A program made the position numbers and the translations under genes. The notes beneath the pieces are model-generated. The model was not told the DNA's origin, did not search any database, and saw nothing but the letters and a program-made list of their open reading frames with translations. This document shows, one piece after another, positions 11,532 through 22,268 of a stretch of DNA of 64,000 bases; position 1 is the stretch's first letter, and the number at the start of each line of letters is the position of its first letter. This stretch comes from Hymenopellis radicata (lineage: Eukaryota > Basidiomycota > Agaricomycetes > Agaricales > Physalacriaceae), in assembly GCA_015501595.1 (NCBI GenBank), contig JADNRX010000028.1:229711-293710 (forward strand), written 5' to 3'.

Positions 11532-12633
11532 ATGTGCCGTATTCCGCAGGAACTGGTCGATCTCATCATCGACCTCATCGCGTCTGCCAGCCTGGATGAC
11601 GATGATTGGCGGCTACATCGCACCGCCGCCTTACAAGCTTGTACGCTCATCTCCAAGGCATAGCTCCCGCGCGCCCGGAAGCACATTTTCCATCACATAT
11701 ACCTTCGCATGGAGCCGTCGTCCGTGGTTCAACCCGACGCATACCAGGAGGACCCAGAGGAGGATTTCAAGCTATTCTGGCTTTCCCCCGAGCCGCCCAA
11801 TTACCTGGCATTCCTCTCAATATTCCGAAAGAGCCCCAGAAAGCCGTGGGTTACGGAGCTGGTTGTCAAGGACCTTACTGTGAACACGAGAGGTCCATTC
11901 GTGGAAGTCATGGCCTGCATCGCGAGGGTGGAGAGTATTACCTTTGGCGGCGGGTCTGACCCGCCTGTTGATGATCATCTACGTGTGGGTAGCTGCGGGT
12001 GGTATCCATATCTCGATCGAGTTAGGCATCTCCGCCTGCAGACGATTTCCATCCCATCGCTTTGCGTACTCCCGCTCATCCTTCAGAGCATGCGCATGCT
12101 GGAATCTCTCACTGTCGTATGGCCCATCACCATCGAAAACCCTGCGTCATCTCCCACCGACTCGTTCGGAAATAAAATGCTCATATACACCAGACATATC
12201 CTCTTGCCCGCCTCCCTTCGATCGTCTCCTTCTCAACCTCTTCGCTTTAACGAACTTTAAAGCGCTCCTCATCTCTCCTACCCTGGATCCCGGCGACGTC
12301 GCAGTCGACTTCCGGGCGCTACGCATTTTGGAGATCGACCATACTCATCGCCATGTCCTTGACTTGCCTCCTTCAATCAGGCTGGCGTTCCCATTTTATG
12401 ATGTGCCGAAAGTCGTGTTACCGCTTACTTGCGAGGCAGACCTTGATGGGTATATCCAGGCGCTGGAGGATGTGGTGGCACGGACGACGGTGGGGCTGCG
12501 CGTCGATCTACTCGTCATGCGCGAACTCCATGTACATGTGTTCTCCGATGACTGGGAGTCGCAGCAGCATGTGTGGGAACGGCTGGACTCTGTATTGGGC
12601 GATATGGTTGGACTGGGTGTGATCGTCTGGTAG
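11532..12633 (+). pseudogene. F-box/LRR-like protein, nonsense and frameshift
   Basis: The frame starts at ATG 11532 with an F-box-like 'IPQELVDLIIDLIAS' followed by 'ALQACTLISKA', stop, 'LPRARKHIFHHI'. In related basidiomycete F-box proteins this motif reads 'S..W...SR..LF', so the in-frame TAG at 11661-11663 replaces a TGG Trp codon by a single G-to-A change. The rest of the frame encodes Leu-rich, LRR-like sequence ('HLRLQTISIPSLCVLPLILQ'). Around 12150-12230 the coding sense jumps to the next frame ('DRLLLNLFALTNFKALLIS') and runs to a stop at 12633, with no intron that would explain it. Total length without lesions would be about 365 aa. I infer a pseudogene of an SCF substrate-adapter type protein, unless both lesions are sequence errors. 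Confidence 0.65.
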
Positions 12634-12639
12634 TTTCCT

Positions 12640-14300
12640 CTCCATCCAGTGGCGAAGCTATGGAAGGCGATGAAGTTGTTGGGGAGGATGCAAATGTTGA
12701 ATGTTGTATCGCAAATTTAGATATAGAATTGTTATTTTCTTTCGCGATCTGTCGGACATGTTTTTACCGTTATTTCCGACAGGATGATATAAAACCATGA
12801 TGATCATTACTGTGTGGAAGACGTTCCAAGATCTCGATAGTCACAAACTGCACGGACATCGTATCAATGCTAAGAAGACCAATTGAGGCGAATGGTCTAC
12901 GGTCGTACTCGGGAGAGCAAATCACGTAGACGTTATGTTCTACACTTGGCTTGTCGGTGAGATATCGTAGAGAGTAACAAGAGGAAAGTCCCAGAGTTGA
13001 CGACAAGGACAAAGAGGTCTTCATGGGTGGAAGCTTCGTATCATTCGGTGTGGCGTGAATTACAGTAGTGTGTCGGCTCGCAAGTCAAGTATGAGCGAGA
13101 CAAACCTTTTCGAGTATCGCGACGATGTCAGTATTGTGCAGAACAGAGATGATAACTTGCTGGGCCTCGTAGGAAGTCAGATAACAGCGACATACAGAAT
13201 AAAGGCAGGCGAACTCATTTACCGTGGCCACCGCCACGAATGTTACGCGTCCTCCAGAGCGCGTTATCATTTGAAGTGGAGGAGAATAACCGTGTGAAGC
13301 TTCGCATGTCGCCTCTTCACGTCTCTCCTCTTCGAGTGTCGTCCTCTTGTAGTGATAGTTGCTGGCGGAGAACCCGAGTTCGCTCTGCTCTGCTTGCTGG
13401 TCACTGTCACGGAAGATGATCAGGCACAAGGAGACGCGTTAGATGGCCGGTCGGTTAACACATTAGATGGCCTATCGGTGACACTTTGGATGGCCGGTTA
13501 TCCGCAATTCGAGTCGACGTAAGTAAGTAGGGGACCGGAGTTAGCTCGGCTCAGTTGTATCGAGTTGAGATTGAGCTGCAAGCAAGGCACCTTCTTCCTG
13601 ACAACAGAAACAGCCAAAATCATGAATATTGAATACATAGTGGTAATAAGAGGATGTCCATCAATGCTAAAATCCCAGAATAGAAGCGAGGTCGAGGTGA
13701 CTTGCGAGTCATCAAAAACTCTGCCTTGCTTGCCTTATCAGTAACAGCGAGTCGAGCCACAGGGTTCAAGGCAGCTCGAACTTGCGGCATAGTCAGATCA
13801 AGTGCCTCGGCACTGACCTCGGCTGAACATCTAGCATGATCCGGCAATGATGCGGCTCTTGCTCATTCTTGCACTTGGCAAACAGGAACGTGTATTCAAT
13901 GATATTTTAAGTCCAGGGTCCTTAAGCATCGTGGTGAGCTTGTGGGACGCCTCAAGGCAAGCAACCGATAAGAACAATGACGGGAATCAAAACGTGGTCA
14001 ACGAACTCGAATTTGAGGGATCATCTTAATTTAGGAATGTCACAATCCGCATCATCATCATCATCATCATCAATTACACGGCATGAGGCCTGATGGAGCC
14101 AAACAGGAGTAAACTTTCCGTTCGCGTTAATGCACTCATGTGGTCCAAGCTTTGCCGACCTCAGCTGCTGCTGTTGAGCAACTTTCGGCCCCTTGAAGAA
14201 CCTCCTATCGCTACTGACAATGAACGCCAGCCCCATACAAGAGACTTTAGTACGTCGCTCCCATTTCACCCTGACCATTGTGCTGCCGGTGGTGCTGCAG
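12640..14300. other. No supported gene; short repeats
   Basis: No recognisable coding sequence. Small features are three imperfect copies of a unit near 'agatggccggtcggtta' at about 13439-13510, and a (CAT)n run at about 14049-14070. Frames on both strands around 13055-13430 and 13620-13850 are short and lack motifs. Confidence 0.35.
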
Positions 14301-14339
14301 AGCTATAGAGTCCATACTAGTCGCGTCGTGGCTGTGTTT

Positions 14340-16850
14340 ATCGTGCCCAATGCTGACCCGATCTCCCAGAGATATGTAGTTATTGGCGGCATTGCCGAGG
14401 CAATTCGCCCTGTATTGAGTTTCATATGGCGCAGATTATTGAATTGTCAGTATTACTTATTTTCCGTGTTCTCTATAACTAATAATTCTCACAGCATTAT
14501 TTTTGACAGCGCAGTTCAGTCAGGACGATTTTTCATACGACTGGATCGTTCACTGGCTTTCAAAGGTGCGCGCGCACCACTCTACACCACTCTTCTAATC
14601 CATGACATAGCAACCCGCCTGGGGACATTCCAAAAGATTTGACATTACTACGCGCTTCTCGGGACTTATGGGCCTTACGACGAGCACCACCGGAGACCTA
14701 GACGATGACGAAGAGGCGCTCATCCACGGGCGTAGACGCTTTCGGCTGGCACTTACGCCAAGCGTCGGTGAGTGTATCGATTGCTCCCTTGCACCTTTTA
14801 CTCACCCATCCTTTTATTGCCTACAGGCACCACCCACACCATTTACTACCGAGGGTACTGGCTTCGTATATTGCGTACCAGATCCTCTTCCGAGTCAGCG
14901 AGTGCCTTGACGATCAGGTGTGCCTCCATGCCTTCTTGTTGTCTCCACGCTATTTCGCTCCGCCACACCACTGCTATTTCTCCTTCTTTGACAAATGTAT
15001 TTCATCTCTACGAGTTACCATCTGATGCGGTAACGGCGATTTGCGCTCGTACGCGGTTGCGTCACCTTGACTTTTTCCTCTTTCCCCGTCTGCACGCGCT
15101 ATTGCCTCAGGGTTTTAATCTTATCATATTGACGTCCGGAGCGCGTTGTAATCTGCGCTTTTATCGGCCTCTTTTGCTTACCACGTTTCCTTTATTAGCG
15201 TCATAGCGCGCAGCAATGATATCTTCAAGAAACTCGTCCTCGAGGCGAAGCGAGGATATGAAAAGGACGCAGAGCACCGTGTGCACGTCTTCATCGCTGA
15301 CACGTAAGTGTTCTGCACATATCCCTTTTCCGTTCCCGCAGTCTATTCTCTATGTAGTCTCCCGCCGCATTGGTTTCATCGTGGACCACAGATACAATTT
15401 TTGCCCTTTCCATTTTATCATTCTCATTACATGCTGATAGACGTCTGTTCTAGGACGTCCTCCCCGTGTTGGCAATGGAATGGCGCTCGGAAGAAGCGCC
15501 CTATGTCATCTATCGTCTTACAGGCCGATGTAAAGGATAAGTTACTCGCCGACTGTAAGGATTTCTTACAAAGCGAGGAATGGTGAGTTGGCCCTCTTTA
15601 CACCCATTCACACGCATTGGAAACATTTCATCTAGGTATGCTGAGCGTGGTATCCCATTCCGCCGCGGCTACCTTTTGCATGGTGTTCCCGGCTCGGGAA
15701 AGACGTCCCTCATTCACTCGCTCGCCGGGGAACTAGATGTCGACATATATGTCTTGTCTCTGAGCATCAAAGGGTCAGTCCCCCCTGCGTTATAGGTATG
15801 CCACAAGAATGCTAATAACTCTCAAGCATGTCCGACAACACACTCACCACACTCATGGGACGCGTTCCCTCGCGCTGTATCCTCCTTCTTGAGGATCTCG
15901 ATGTCGCCTTCACTCGAGGCGTCTCCCGCGATGAAAAATCTACTGGCGCTCCCACTGCCGCCACCTCCGAAGAGAAGGACAAGGCCAAGGCCGAAGCCGC
16001 GGATGAAGCACTCTCTCGCTTAGTGGATTGTTGAACAGTCTCGACGGCGTCGCCGCCGCCGAGGGCAGGTGAGCCGGTCCCCTACCGCTAATGTATCTCT
16101 CTAATCTGTTCTTCCGCGTTCCGCAGACTGCTATTTTCTACCACAAACACGTCGAACGTCTGGATCCTGCACTGTCGCGTTCCGGACGGCATGGACGTTT
16201 GGGTTGCATTCACGCACGCTACCAAGTGGCAGGCCGAGGGCATCTTCAAGTGTTTCTTCCCATGCAGGAAGGAGGTGAGCTACGGTGTTTCATGCCTAAT
16301 TTATGGACTACTGACGACGGACGTGCAGGAGAAGGAAGCCAAGGACCGTGAGCTTGCTGCTGCCGCTGACAATGGCGAGGCTCCCGCCAGCGCCGACCTG
16401 ACCAAGGCTACATCACAGAAGAACTTGCCCGGCTCCAAGAAGAAGTTTGCGCACCAGATCCCGCTACTGAGCGAGAAGGAAATCTGTGAGCTAGCGAAGC
16501 GCTTCGCCGATGCTATTCCTGAAGGCGAGCTCAGTGTATGTCGCCTCTACCCTGCGCTATGTTTACCTGACGTTGATATTTGTTTAGGTCGCCGATCTTC
16601 AAGGCTACTTGCTCAAAGAACAAGACGCGCCCGTGTGAATGCGTCGAGGAGGTTGCCACATGGGTCATCCATGAACGTAGATGCGCGAGATGCTCAAGAA
16701 GGAGAAGGTGGAGAAGGAAGAGCAGGAGAGAAGGGAGCGCGAGGACGAGGAGAACAAGGAGAAGGAGAAGGAAGAGAAAGAGAATTCTTCCGGTCTTTCT
16801 CTCCTTCTTTCGTTTTTATTCGTACAGCTCGCATGTGTGTGATTTCTTGA
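14340..16850 (+). pseudogene. BCS1-like AAA ATPase, frameshifted
   Basis: Eleven plus-strand exons with consensus splice sites (for example 14495-14565, 14611-14767, 14827-14917, 15214-15303, 15454-15582, 15636-15773, 15827-16068, 16127-16274, 16329-16535) reconstruct a mitochondrial BCS1-type protein. It has a BCS1 N-domain ('DDFSYDWIVHWLSKQP', 'YYRGYWLRI', 'LVLEAKRGYEKDAEHRVHVF'), 'KRPMSSIVL', Walker A '[12 protein letters not shown]', Walker B 'CILLLEDLD' and a C-terminal 'LSEKEICELAKRFADAIPEGE' followed by a charged coiled tail. Reading the family pattern reveals single-base lesions. One base is lost near 16005, before 'TLSLSGLLNSLDG'. One is lost near 16148 and one gained near 16189, scrambling the TTNH.ERLDPALSRPGR arginine-finger region. 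Shifts follow near 16610 and 16680. Splice signals are intact, so decay is recent or reflects sequence error. Fungi often carry many such paralogues besides true BCS1. Confidence 0.8.
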
Positions 16851-16899
16851 CTTATCTGCATAGATTGTGATGTAGCACCAATAATAAGCAATGTAATGT

Positions 16900-18300
16900 T
16901 TCTAAGCTCTGGTTGGCGCATGAGCATAGGTCCGTGCTGGAAATGTTATGGGCTCTGAACAAGATACGAAGATTTAACGGGGGCGTATGGTTTCAGTTAG
17001 TCGAGGAAGCCACGGCGACGATTGGAGGAAATTGACCCGAAGCACTGAGATTGGTGTGATTAGTCTAGACGTAGCGACAGCAACTGTCGCATGACGGTCA
17101 AGTCTAATCCGGCGATTGTTGAACACGAAGTCCAGACCTACTTTCAGATGATTAGATGCAGTCTGGCGACGTCTTCGGATTGTTCCCCTCATACAGACGA
17201 GCCTACCTCGAGACCAACTTCACTGTCCATTCTGCACCCCCCATCAATAGAGTCAGTTCTCGTGGTCCAGGAAACTGATGAGTGATATGCGGATGGTTCA
17301 AGACCATCAAAGACAGAAAACATGACCGCGAGCTACTTGTGGAACACTTGATCTAGATGCGTCGCAAAATTCGCGCAGTGGGACTCGTCAGCGAGGACAG
17401 TGAAAGGATGGAGATATTGGAGCTGCGGGTGGTGTGGCCGGTGCCCGTTGAGGGAAATGTGTTTCTAGAGGCTACGGAAGAGATTTGGGTCGCGGCTCAT
17501 TCGGCCGAACGTGGACAAGAAAGTGGTGTCCGGGCTTTAATGTGCGAAGTTTGTGAGGCGATAGGAATAAGAGCGCTCGATGCTGGGAGTGCGACGCGGA
17601 TGTTGACACCACAGATCATTTGACTGACACACACTCTTTCTTCTCAATCGTATCTGCTGCTAGCCATCTTGTTGGAATCATGTCAAGTGCTCGCTTGCGC
17701 ATCATACCTATATTTAGCCTCTGACTGTCGTGACTCCCAACTCGTACCCGTAGTGACTTGCAATGACTTGTATATACTGTATAAAAGACCTGTTCATAGT
17801 CAGTACAATCCAGTTCGTATTTGCAGAGGTCTACCGCACCTTTCTATCGACCCCGAACATCCTCTGCCAAATCTTACTCACGCGTTGCTTCTCGTATTCT
17901 CACACATCTAAGCGCTACGGGACAAGATGATGTATGGATTGAGATGCGTCGGTGGAGGAAGGACCTGCTCACACCGCGGATCGCTGTTCCCAATAGAAGC
18001 ACCGCTATTGCTTTGTTCAGGACGTTCTTCTGCTTCGTGCTGCGGATTGATTCACGGTTTATCTGTGAGTCAAAGCCTTGACGTCCTGCCAGCCGATTGA
18101 CGATTACCGAGACGCGCCATTGGTTTGGGAGCTGGCAGACTTCCCGAGCACTATCAGAGACTAGGGTCCAGAGGCACGTCGCTTGGTTTACCCGTACAAG
18201 TCTCCACGCTAGGCCGCCAGTTCACTTCTGGTCGTCAGACCCGGCGGTCATACTTTCCTAGACCGCCTTATATCGGGATGTACGATAGTACGAGTTGATT
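16900..18300. other. No confident gene
   Basis: A plus-strand open stretch at 17357-17623 (88 codons, 'LELRVVWPVPVEGNVFLEATEEIW') is protein-like but unassigned. A TATA-like 'tataaaag' lies near 17781, ahead of short frames at 17820-18080. I see no family signature, tRNA or repeat here. Confidence 0.25.
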
Positions 18301-18389
18301 TTCTTAGAAATGATACACGTGTTGTTAAGAATTTGAATCTAAAAGACTGTGGCGCGATGTTGCAAGTACTACCAATAATAAGTATTCAC

Positions 18390-19263
18390 CCAACGGAGTG
18401 TTCATGTAGTCCTCGTTCGAGTGCTTCCTGGCTTTCATCGTGCCGAGATGTTTACTGGTCATATGCTTGACGAGATCCTCACGGTTCGCGAACGGCAGGA
18501 CCGTGCATCTCTGACAAGCAAAACCCTGCCACAAAGTGAGATAGTGATACACGATTACCCAGATGTACGTACCGGAAGCATGGGACTGCGTACGAGGTGT
18601 ACTCGAATGTGAAGGCCTCGCCTCCATCTGATTCACGTACGTGGGTGAATTGTGCTGCGGCTCGTAGTTGTTTAGGCTCTGAATCAGTGAACGGCTCTCG
18701 AGGCTACTCTGCATTATCTCCCGGAAAGAGCCTTAAGTTATCGTACTTGGGAAACTCATAAGTACGCCGCAGACTTACAAGCAATGTGGAGCTGCTCACC
18801 TCTGTGGTTTATCCCCTTTCAACTTGTTTGTGAAGGTGGCTTGGAGTCTAGGGATTTCGACCAGCCAGGGCGGTGAGTGATGCCTTGATTGTTGTGGAAG
18901 AGTGCGAATGATAGTAGGACCTCAGAGAATCCCAGCATACCCTTGAACAGACCGGGAGTCCGTCGTTTGCTGATGCGTCTGTAGCGGCTGATTTCGCACC
19001 GAAGACCCTCGATGGTTGCGTACCGGGTTGTAGTCAGTCTGTGGATAGCCCGGTGGCACCGTGGGCACAGCGGAAGAGCTTTGATGATCCTGTACCCGAT
19101 CGTACTGTGGCATGCCAGGATCTGAGTAGTATAATGGTTCTAGATGAACCGATGCGAGCTGGGGAAGAGATAAATGCTGAACAGGTGGAAAGATGGTCGA
19201 GTCCAATGAATAAATTCCATTTATATACTTCAGGAGAGACGATCCTCGTACCTGATGCACCAC
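18390..19263 (-). CDS. Probable C2H2 zinc-finger protein
   Basis: Minus-strand exons can be read as follows. A hydrophilic, Gln/Pro/Ser-rich exon lies at about 19178-18922 ('HLSLPQLASVHLEPLYYSDP'). A second lies at about 18712-18566 ('MQSSLESRSLIQSLNNYEP'). After a 45-nt intron starting gtacgt and ending gtggcag comes an exon with one finger: 'CQRC', 13 residues, then HMTSKH, i.e. CX2CX13HX4H. The Gln/Ser-rich region ahead of a single carboxyl-terminal C2H2 finger is a common layout of small fungal transcription-factor-like proteins. The start and end are not resolved: an intron (gtacgag...ttcag) appears to precede the first exon, and the sequence after 'HSNEDYMNTPLG' enters another probable intron. 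Confidence 0.4.
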
Positions 19264-19303
19264 TTCCAGGACAAGAGTGGCTGTTACATGCGTGGGAGGG
19301 CGA

Positions 19304-19720
19304 TCAAAGGAAAGCTCTCGAAGTGGCCGTGTGTAGAAGAAGACTTATGAAGTTTGAACAATAACCGTTGCTAGAGTGTACGCGTGGGAGTTCGTCCCAC
19401 ACAGAAACCCCTCGAAGAGACGAGTTGAAGGTTGCAGCAACGGATCGCAAGATCATGTAAAGCTTCCAAGCGAAGAGAAAAGAGGTACTTATGTCAAGAT
19501 CCAAGACATACATGAGTGGCACGCGAACTAGATGACCAAAAGCATCTCGGCGACTAGACGAGTCCATAGATTGCATCAATCGACACCGATAAGAGGCAGA
19601 GGCGCGACTTACAAGAGTACAGAGACGGTTGTCGAAGGAACGGAACTCGAGGATAGAGTTGAACAAATGAGATGCGGGTAATGTGATGCTAAGGGGGTTC
19701 AGTTTGAGTACCGTAGCAAG
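19304..19720 (-). CDS. Unassigned exon, possibly F-box/LRR remnant
   Basis: The minus strand reads 'LKLNPLSITLPASHLFNSIL' and on to 'EFRSFDNRLCTL' before a gtaagt donor near 19613, a pattern like the Leu-rich tails of basidiomycete F-box proteins. The open frame continues unspliced to 19304, but that part looks intronic. No start or F-box is visible. Low confidence. Confidence 0.2.
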   Translation of the reverse strand, partial: LATVLKLNPLSITLPASHLFNSILEFRSFDNRLCTLVSRASASYRCRLMQSMDSSSRRDAFGHLVRVPLMYVLDLDISTSFLFAWKLYMILRSVAATFNSSLRGVSVWDELPRVHSSNGYCSNFISLLLHTATSRAFL

Positions 19721-19781
19721 GAAGAGGACATGTTACAGATGTATACGTAAATGAAGTCGCCCATCGCTTCAGCTTGTAGAG

Positions 19782-19831
19782 ATCTGGACGGTAAGATCGT
19801 CTAAGACTCACCAAGATCTTACCGTCCAGAT
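19782..19831. repeat. Perfect 17-bp hairpin
   Basis: Positions 19782-19798 (atctggacggtaagatc) are the exact reverse complement of 19815-19831, separated by a 16-nt loop. No gene ends obviously here and no U-tract follows. It may be a tiny palindromic repeat, a remnant of a foldback element or a transcript hairpin. Confidence 0.8.
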
Positions 19832-20256
19832 AACGTTCTGGAGACGCGCCTCTATATCTATGGCGGGAATTTTCTGCTTAGCTGAGTAAACAAGGAAGCA
19901 AGTTCGCGATTTCCTCTTGACAGGGACAGGTCCACGGGTGACGGCTCACAAGAGATTAGTACAACATTTGAACTTCGTCCATCATGAAATTCGAGATGCT
20001 CGACCCAGGCGTCCCAGACGATCTATCAGATATGCAGCGTGTAAAATCGTTAGAATTGAATACACATACATAAAGTGTACGCCGCTGACTCGCATTTTTC
20101 AAAGTGTCCAAGTCGTTGAATGAATGCAAGGCGCTACACTCCGCAACACCCGGCAACACCCGGCACAGCAGTGCTTACTAATCACTGTGGTCAGTGCCTT
20201 CCGTTACCGTCCACAAGCTAAAACGCGAAAACGGCTACGCAGGAGGAACCGCGCTC

Positions 20257-20868
20257 TCATGTGTATAGTCGCACGTAAACCCACCGCATATCAGCCAACT
20301 TCTTCAACACCGAGCTCACCCAATACGCGCATCCCTCGTGATGATCTGTAAACTTATAACAATCTAGATGGTTCTTCACACCTGGTTAGTCGTGTCTATG
20401 GTCGTCGATAAGGCGAGCACGCACCTGCATCATAAACCTAACGACCTCTTGGAGGGACACGGCAGCCGCGAACTCGCCGGAGGTCCTGCGCGCGTGAATA
20501 ATAAAGGCGTCCGAATCTACAGCGGCCATCATTGCGAGATTCAATGACCCCGCATATTTTGATGATTCTCCTGACTCCATGCTGAATCGCAGAGACGCCG
20601 GCGAAGAGCCGGGATGTATGAGATCGACGATGAAGACCCAGTGGTTTCCTGGCAGTCTTGCAATCTCAGCCTGGTCGCCTTCGTTTAAGTACGCGACGGC
20701 ATGTATGGCACAGACGCGCGCTGGGAGATAGATGACTTGATCCTGCTCGGAGAACGCCTCCGCATCCCAGATCCAGGAGTTGTTGAGCTTGCGGCTCACG
20801 TCCGTCATGCTCTCTATAAATGTTTGATTAGATTTTAACATGTTCGCAAGTTTGGACCACACTAACAT
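20257..20868 (-). CDS. Small protein resembling fungal DUF7770 group
   Basis: ATG is at 20868. Exon 1 (20868-20425, 148 codons) joins exon 2 (20352-20257) across a 72-nt intron (gtgcgt...ttataag) in phase 0, giving 179 aa. Characteristic features are 'LPGNHWVFIVDLI' in the middle, with 'ASLRFSM' after it, and 'HEGCAYWVSSVLKKL' at the end, contributed by exon 2. The combination of an NHW motif, a short amphipathic strand and a carboxyl G-C-x-Y/H-W motif is what I remember for the uncharacterised fungal DUF7770 domain, often found in secondary-metabolism and accessory regions. Function is unknown. The reading frame has no lesion, which sets it apart from most neighbours. An alternative start at the internal Met before 'TDVSRKL' is possible. 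Confidence 0.55.
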
Positions 20869-20973
20869 TTAGTCGTCATCCGAGATCAATAAAGAAGAGG
20901 ACGAAATTTACCCTGTCTATCTGCGCAATGCAAATAGAAGGCGTCCTGTCCCTTCACAGAACATGGTAACAGG

Positions 20974-21311
20974 CTATACCGCGACCACGGTATGTTGCTC
21001 ATACGATTGCGATATGATGATCAAAGGAAGAAAGGTGATAATAGAAACCGAACAACACAGACCACTCTTCCTACGCAACATATACCGTAACCGACGAGCT
21101 TCGAGACATGTGGGTAAGTCCAAGTGAAGGTAAAGTAAAAGTCGCACACCGTACAACAACAATATAGAGTCCATGAATTAATACCTGCACTCCAAATTGC
21201 CCCTAATCGATCCGCTTTATCTCCAGACCTACCCCGGAACCCAACCAAGCCCCAAGATCCTCCACTGCCAGCATCACTGGGAACAGTCGTTGTCAAACAA
21301 TCACTCGTTGT
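20974..21311 (-). pseudogene. 3' half of EEP-jacalin gene split by transposon
   Basis: The minus strand from 21311 reads 'TTSDCLTTTVPSDAG', then 'WGLVGFRGRSGDKADRLGAIW', the second half of a jacalin-like lectin fold (the G-F-x-G-R-x-G-D-x-x-D-x-L-G motif). It ends at a probable donor near 21184. The first half of the same domain ends at 31786, more than 10 kb away, with 'NVVSAGKTTS'. The 9 bases coding for 'TTS' are present in both halves as the duplicated target site. Exons beyond 21184 are uncertain. In the intact gene this tail would follow an endonuclease/exonuclease/phosphatase domain. Confidence 0.75.
21303..21311. repeat. Left 9-bp target-site duplication (actcgttgt)
   Basis: actcgttgt lies immediately outside the left terminus of the 10.5-kb element and is repeated exactly at 31786-31794. 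On the coding (minus) strand it is acaacgagt, coding Thr-Thr-Ser at the join of the two gene halves. Confidence 0.85.
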
Positions 21312-21474
21312 ATGAGTGTCCAAGTGCATATTTATTACAGTGTAAAATAGTGTACTAATCGAGAGATTTTGGTGTTTTCCGGGGCCATTTTCCGAGAGGT
21401 GTTGATAGTCAAACACGAGTACTTGTTTTTCACCCACGCAGAATTCCGGAGCCAGCAAATGTGCGAGCGTTTTA

Positions 21475-21835
21475 CGCCCTCTTGTCGTCGAGAGTTTGAG
21501 CTGTCGTCAGAGTCGACTGCGAGAATTCGGGTTCAGATCGCGAGAGTCTTGAGAAGTAAGGGCGCGAAACGGCTGTCTCTGCTCACATCACGAGAATTCT
21601 TTCAAGGTCGAACACGCGAAGTTCCACTTTAGAAAGTTGTCAGGAGGACCTATTTCAACCACACAATTTACCACGAGACCTCTGTCTGAGTTCACGCGAA
21701 ATTTCAGCCTCATTCCACGCGAGATTTCCAACTCATTTCACACGAGATTTCCATTGGAATAACACACGAAGAAGAAGTATTATAGCACGAGAATTTTCTG
21801 TATGTACGCGCGAGATTTGACCACACGACAACAGC
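21475..21835. repeat. Left subterminal repeat array (CGCGAGATTT-like)
   Basis: About a dozen variants of a cRcgaga(a)tt(t) motif occur at roughly 24-bp spacing, for example acgcgagatttcc, acacgagatttcc, cacgagaattttc and cgcgagatttg. The mirror image (aaatctcgcg) forms the right array at 31.26-31.56 kb. Subterminal arrays of this kind usually serve as transposase-binding sites. Confidence 0.75.
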
Positions 21836-22268
21836 AACCGGCCTCCGACAAGACATGCTGCAGGCCATGGTAAGCCTATGGCGGGATATGCAGGAGCCCA
21901 TGGTAAGAGCACGGAGGACTGGGATACACCACACACACACCGTTGTTGTAGTTCCCACTGCCACCCTTGCCTCCAGTGCTGCCCTCGCCGCCGTTGTCAC
22001 CGTCCTCGTCAGCGTCGCCACCACCGTTGCCTAGCCAGCCAAATTTCTTCCAAGACCAAGTAATGCTGGAGTTCCAGGCTACGTTCAGCCTGACGTCGAA
22101 GATTTTCCGGCCTCTCTCTGTTTGGTGTCCGAGGCATCGTCGTCGTCGTCGTGTGGTGATGGCAGGAGGCAAAAGTAGGCACAGCCACTTCGGTCTGATG
22201 GCACGTCACGTTCACGCGACGCGTCCTTGTTTACCGTTTACCACCATCCTCAATCACTCCTCGTCATC

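Noticed and set aside
21020..21458. A single minus-strand 145-codon gene
   Set aside because: The frame crosses the transposon boundary at 21311; only the part below it matches the jacalin domain. The rest is transposon terminal sequence.
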